Below, one piece after another: positions 61,350-64,000 of a stretch of DNA of 64,000 bases. This stretch comes from Mycolicibacterium sp. MU0053. GTDB lineage: Bacteria > Actinomycetota > Actinomycetes > Mycobacteriales > Mycobacteriaceae. Each line of letters starts with the position of its first letter. The stretch's first letter is position 1. The translations under genes and the position numbers were made by a program. Location of the stretch: the NCBI RefSeq assembly GCF_963378095.1, contig NZ_OY726397.1, positions 434,001 to 498,000 of the forward strand, written 5' to 3'. A model generated the notes under the pieces. It saw only the letters and a program-made list of their open reading frames with translations, was not told the origin of the DNA and did no database searches.

Positions 61350-64000
61350 CAGACCGCCTCCACGGGTTCGAGCTTCTCGCAGAGGTAGTCCGCCAGCGCA
61401 TGAACTGTGGTGATGTCGGTGGTCGAGATGCGTATCCCTGTTTCGGTCTCTATCCGGGTACGCAGTTCGAGCACGCCCAGCGAATCCAGACCGTACTCCG
61501 GGAGCGCGCGGTCGGGATCGATACTGCGCCGCAGGATCAGGCCCACCTGCTCGGAGACCAGACGTCGTACTCGAACCGGCCACTCGTCGGGGGGCAAGTC
61601 GCTGAGTTCCGCGCGCAATCTCCCCAAGCCCATAGAGTTCTGCCCGTTGGAGCGGAACGCCTGGGCGAATGCGCTCTGCAGGGCGAATGCAGTGAGCCAG
61701 GGGTTAGCCGAAGTCGGCGCGTAGCCGGTGTAGGCCCGGTTGTGGCGCAACAGCGCTTCGAATGCGTATGCGCCCTCCTCGGGAGAGATGGCAACGCCGG
61801 CCCCTTCGGCCAGCGTCACACCGCGCCCGATCTCGGCCCACGGCCCCCACGCTATCGAGGTGGCCGGCAGGCCATGGGACCGCCGCCAGCTGGTGAAGGC
61901 GTCCAGCCAGCTGTTGGCGGCTGCGTAGGCACCTTGGCCGGGAGAACCCACCAGCGCCGCGGCCGAGGAGAATGAGCAGAACCAATCCAACGGCTGGTCA
62001 GCGGTGGCGGCATGCAAGTTCCATGCGCCGTAAACCTTTGGTGCCCAGTCCCGCTCAATCAGTTCGTCGGTGATGTTGGTCAGGATGGCGTCGTCGATGA
62101 CACCGGCCGCATGCAACACTCCCCGCACCGGGAGCCCGGACGCCGTCGCTGTAGCCACCACGCGGTCGGCCGTCTCGGGGGCGGCGATGTCGCCGCACAT
62201 CACGACGACGTCGGCACCGGCAACCCGGATGAGCTCGATCGTTTCCAGCGTCTTGGTATCGGGCTGAGAACGGGAGATGAGGACGATTCGCCCGCACCCG
62301 GCCGCGCCCAGTTTCTCCGCGAAGAACAACCCCAGCCCGCCCAGGCCGCCGGTGATGATGTACGAACCGTCGGCGCGAAACGCCTGAATGTTCTCCGGGG
62401 GCAGCACCACATTGCTGTTTCCCGCATGCGGGATGTCGAGGATGAGTTTCCCGGTGTGTTGAGCCGCGCTCATCTGCCGCAGCGCCGTGGCGGCGTCGGT
62501 GAGCGGGAAGTGCGTGCTTTCGGGCAACGGCAACGTACCGTCGGCGGTGAGTTGGTACACCGTCCTGAGCAGGTCGCGCACCCGCGCGGGATGACTGACC
62601 GACATCAACCCTAGATCGAGGCCGTAGAACGCGAGGTTGCGACGGAACGGGAACAAACCCAGCTTGGTGTCCCCGTAGATGTCACGCTTTCCGATTTCGA
62701 CGAATCGACCTCCGAGAGCAAGCAATTCGATACCGGCGCGCTGGGCAGCACCAATAACCGAGTTCAGCACGATGTCGACGCCGTAGCCGTCGGTGGCATT
62801 GCGGATCTGGTCCGCGAAGTCGACACTGCGGGAGTCGTAAACGTGCGCGATGCCCATGTCGCGCAGCAGTTGTCGGCGCTGCTCGCTGCCGGCGGTGGCG
62901 AATATCTCCGCGCCGGCGGCGCGGGCGATCGCGATTGCCGCCTGGCCGACTCCGCCGGTTGCCGAGTGGATCAGCACCTTGTCGCCGGCCTTGATGCGCG
63001 CCAGGTCATTGAGGCCGTACCAGGCGGTTGCGTGCGCGGTGGTGACCGCCGCGGCCTGATCGTCGGTCAGGCCGGGCGGCAGCGTCACGGCCATCCGACT
63101 GTCGCACGTGACGAACGTGGCCCAGCAGCCCTCTGCAGACAACCCGCCAACATGATCGCCGACCTGGTGCTCGGTGACATCGGGCCCGACCGCGGTCACC
63201 ACCCCGGCGAAATCGGTACCCAGTTGTGGCAGGTGCCCGTCGAACGCAGGGTAACGGCCGAAGGCGATCAGCACATCCGCGAAGTTGATACTGGATGCCG
63301 TGATCGCGACCTCGATCTGTCCCGGCCCGGGTGGAATCCGCTTGCAGGCCACAAGTTCCATCGACTCCAGGTCGCCCGGTGTACGGATCTGCAGACGCAT
63401 CCCATCGCATTCAGGGTGGCTGACTACGGTTTGCCGATCCTCGGGGCGCAGCGGAGTGGCGCGCAGCCGCGCGGTGTACCAGTGTCCGTCCCGCCAGGCG
63501 GTCTCGTCCTCCTCCGACCCGCCGATCAGTTGCTGTGCCAGTTGCTCAGGGTCAGTGGCCTCGTCCAGGTCGATCTGAGTGGCATCCAAATGGGGATGTT
63601 CAGCGGCGATCACCCTGATCAATCCCCACAGCCCGGCCTGCTCGAGGTTTGGCGTTTCGCCGGTCAGCACGCTGTGGGCGTTGCGGGTCACCACGTACAG
63701 CCGCGGTAGCTCGCCCGGCATGTCTGGCAGTTCGCGCGTGATATGCACCAGGTGTCTGACGTACTCGCTGCCCAGCGCCGGGGACCGGTCCTCGGTTGCG
63801 TTGTCGGTGGAGCCGCGCTCCGGTGCGGTGAGAACCACGACGCCGGTGAATGCACCGGTGCGAAGCAGACTTGTCAGTCGTGCGCCGTTCGTGCCGTTGT
63901 CGACATTTGTCGGCCAGTGCAGTGTGTTGCACTGGGCGCCATACCTTTTGAGCCCGCCCGCCACGGCGTCCGCCAGCGCGTCGTCGGTAGGGGCGGAGCT
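61349..64000 (-). CDS. MAS-like type I PKS, C-terminal part (ER-KR-ACP), 5' end beyond the window
   Basis: The 3' about 880 codons of a type I polyketide synthase; the frame is open through the right edge. In protein order there is a structural KR-like remnant, an enoyl reductase ([36 protein letters not shown] loop [15 protein letters not shown]), a ketoreductase ([20 protein letters not shown], active-site [21 protein letters not shown]) and a C-terminal ACP ([12 protein letters not shown]). The ER-KR-ACP end and ER sequence are typical of mycobacterial mycocerosic-acid-synthase-type iterative PKSs, which extend acyl chains with methylmalonyl-CoA. It starts an operon with the methyltransferase and GAP genes. 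KS, AT and DH must lie outside the window, so extender choice is unknown. Confidence 0.88.
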   Translation of the reverse strand, partial: SSAPTDDALADAVAGGLKRYGAQCNTLHWPTNVDNGTNGARLTSLLRTGAFTGVVVLTAPERGSTDNATEDRSPALGSEYVRHLVHITRELPDMPGELPRLYVVTRNAHSVLTGETPNLEQAGLWGLIRVIAAEHPHLDATQIDLDEATDPEQLAQQLIGGSEEDETAWRDGHWYTARLRATPLRPEDRQTVVSHPECDGMRLQIRTPGDLESMELVACKRIPPGPGQIEVAITASSINFADVLIAFGRYPAFDGHLPQLGTDFAGVVTAVGPDVTEHQVGDHVGGLSAEGCWATFVTCDSRMAVTLPPGLTDDQAAAVTTAHATAWYGLNDLARIKAGDKVLIHSATGGVGQAAIAIARAAGAEIFATAGSEQRRQLLRDMGIAHVYDSRSVDFADQIRNATDGYGVDIVLNSVIGAAQRAGIELLALGGRFVEIGKRDIYGDTKLGLFPFRRNLAFYGLDLGLMSVSHPARVRDLLRTVYQLTADGTLPLPESTHFPLTDAATALRQMSAAQHTGKLILDIPHAGNSNVVLPPENIQAFRADGSYIITGGLGGLGLFFAEKLGAAGCGRIVLISRSQPDTKTLETIELIRVAGADVVVMCGDIAAPETADRVVATATASGLPVRGVLHAAGVIDDAILTNITDELIERDWAPKVYGAWNLHAATADQPLDWFCSFSSAAALVGSPGQGAYAAANSWLDAFTSWRRSHGLPATSIAWGPWAEIGRGVTLAEGAGVAISPEEGAYAFEALLRHNRAYTGYAPTSANPWLTAFALQSAFAQAFRSNGQNSMGLGRLRAELSDLPPDEWPVRVRRLVSEQVGLILRRSIDPDRALPEYGLDSLGVLELRTRIETETGIRISTTDITTVHALADYLCEKLEPVEAV

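Overview
The window comes from a mycobacterium, most likely a rapid-growing Mycolicibacterium-type species. The evidence is high GC, a nearly complete block of the cholesterol-degradation genes in an order syntenic with the M. tuberculosis Rv3534c-Rv3553 region, perfect KstR and KstR2 operators, an F420-dependent Ddn-family protein, a GAP-family lipid-addressing membrane protein and a MAS-type polyketide synthase. I cannot name the species.

Left edge (1-2275, minus strand): a truncated zinc alcohol dehydrogenase, a small membrane protein and a SatD-family protein whose promoter carries ATGAAG repeats. Cholesterol block (2319-22579): ipdC-ipdB-ipdA-echA20 (minus) diverge from two SDR genes (plus) across a KstR2 box. 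These handle the last two steroid rings. Next come ddn, a small SnoaL-like gene and fadA5 (minus), divergent from the side-chain operon cyp125-fadE28-fadE29-chsH2-chsH1-ltp2 (plus) across a KstR box. After a lone DUF559-like gene come hsd4B and kstD (minus), divergent from hsaE-hsaG-hsaF (plus) across a second KstR box. Together they cover side-chain removal, ring opening of the nucleus and recovery of propionyl-CoA and pyruvate.

Lipopeptide region (about 23.1-64 kb): an mbtH-like gene and two translationally coupled giant NRPS genes (about 6,537 and 4,498 residues) form one assembly line with a starter-position C domain, nine A domains, nine carrier domains and a terminal thioesterase. Embedded methyltransferases lie in modules 2, 5 and 8, so every third residue should be N-methylated. 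There are no epimerase domains. The adenylation pockets of modules 1, 3, 4 and 8 are identical, modules 2 and 5 look hydrophobic, and module 6 looks like Thr. The pattern X-MeY-X-X-MeY-Thr matches what I recall of the first six residues of fortuitine (acyl-Val-MeLeu-Val-Val-MeLeu-Thr...-OMe, an acyl-nonapeptide methyl ester of M. fortuitum). Modules 7-9 predict a different tail. Facing the synthetase, on the minus strand, are an ICMT-family membrane carboxyl methyltransferase, htpG, a GAP-family transport protein, a SAM methyltransferase and the 3' end of a MAS-like PKS (ER-KR-ACP) that runs off the right edge. A plausible reading is one acyl-nonapeptide (peptidolipid) production and export locus.

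The A domains of the synthetases contain long near-identical DNA blocks, a sign of recent module duplication and gene conversion. No tRNA, rRNA, insertion sequence or CRISPR array was seen, and no gene-free stretch exceeds 300 bases. The many long open frames antisense to the NRPS genes are GC-driven shadows.
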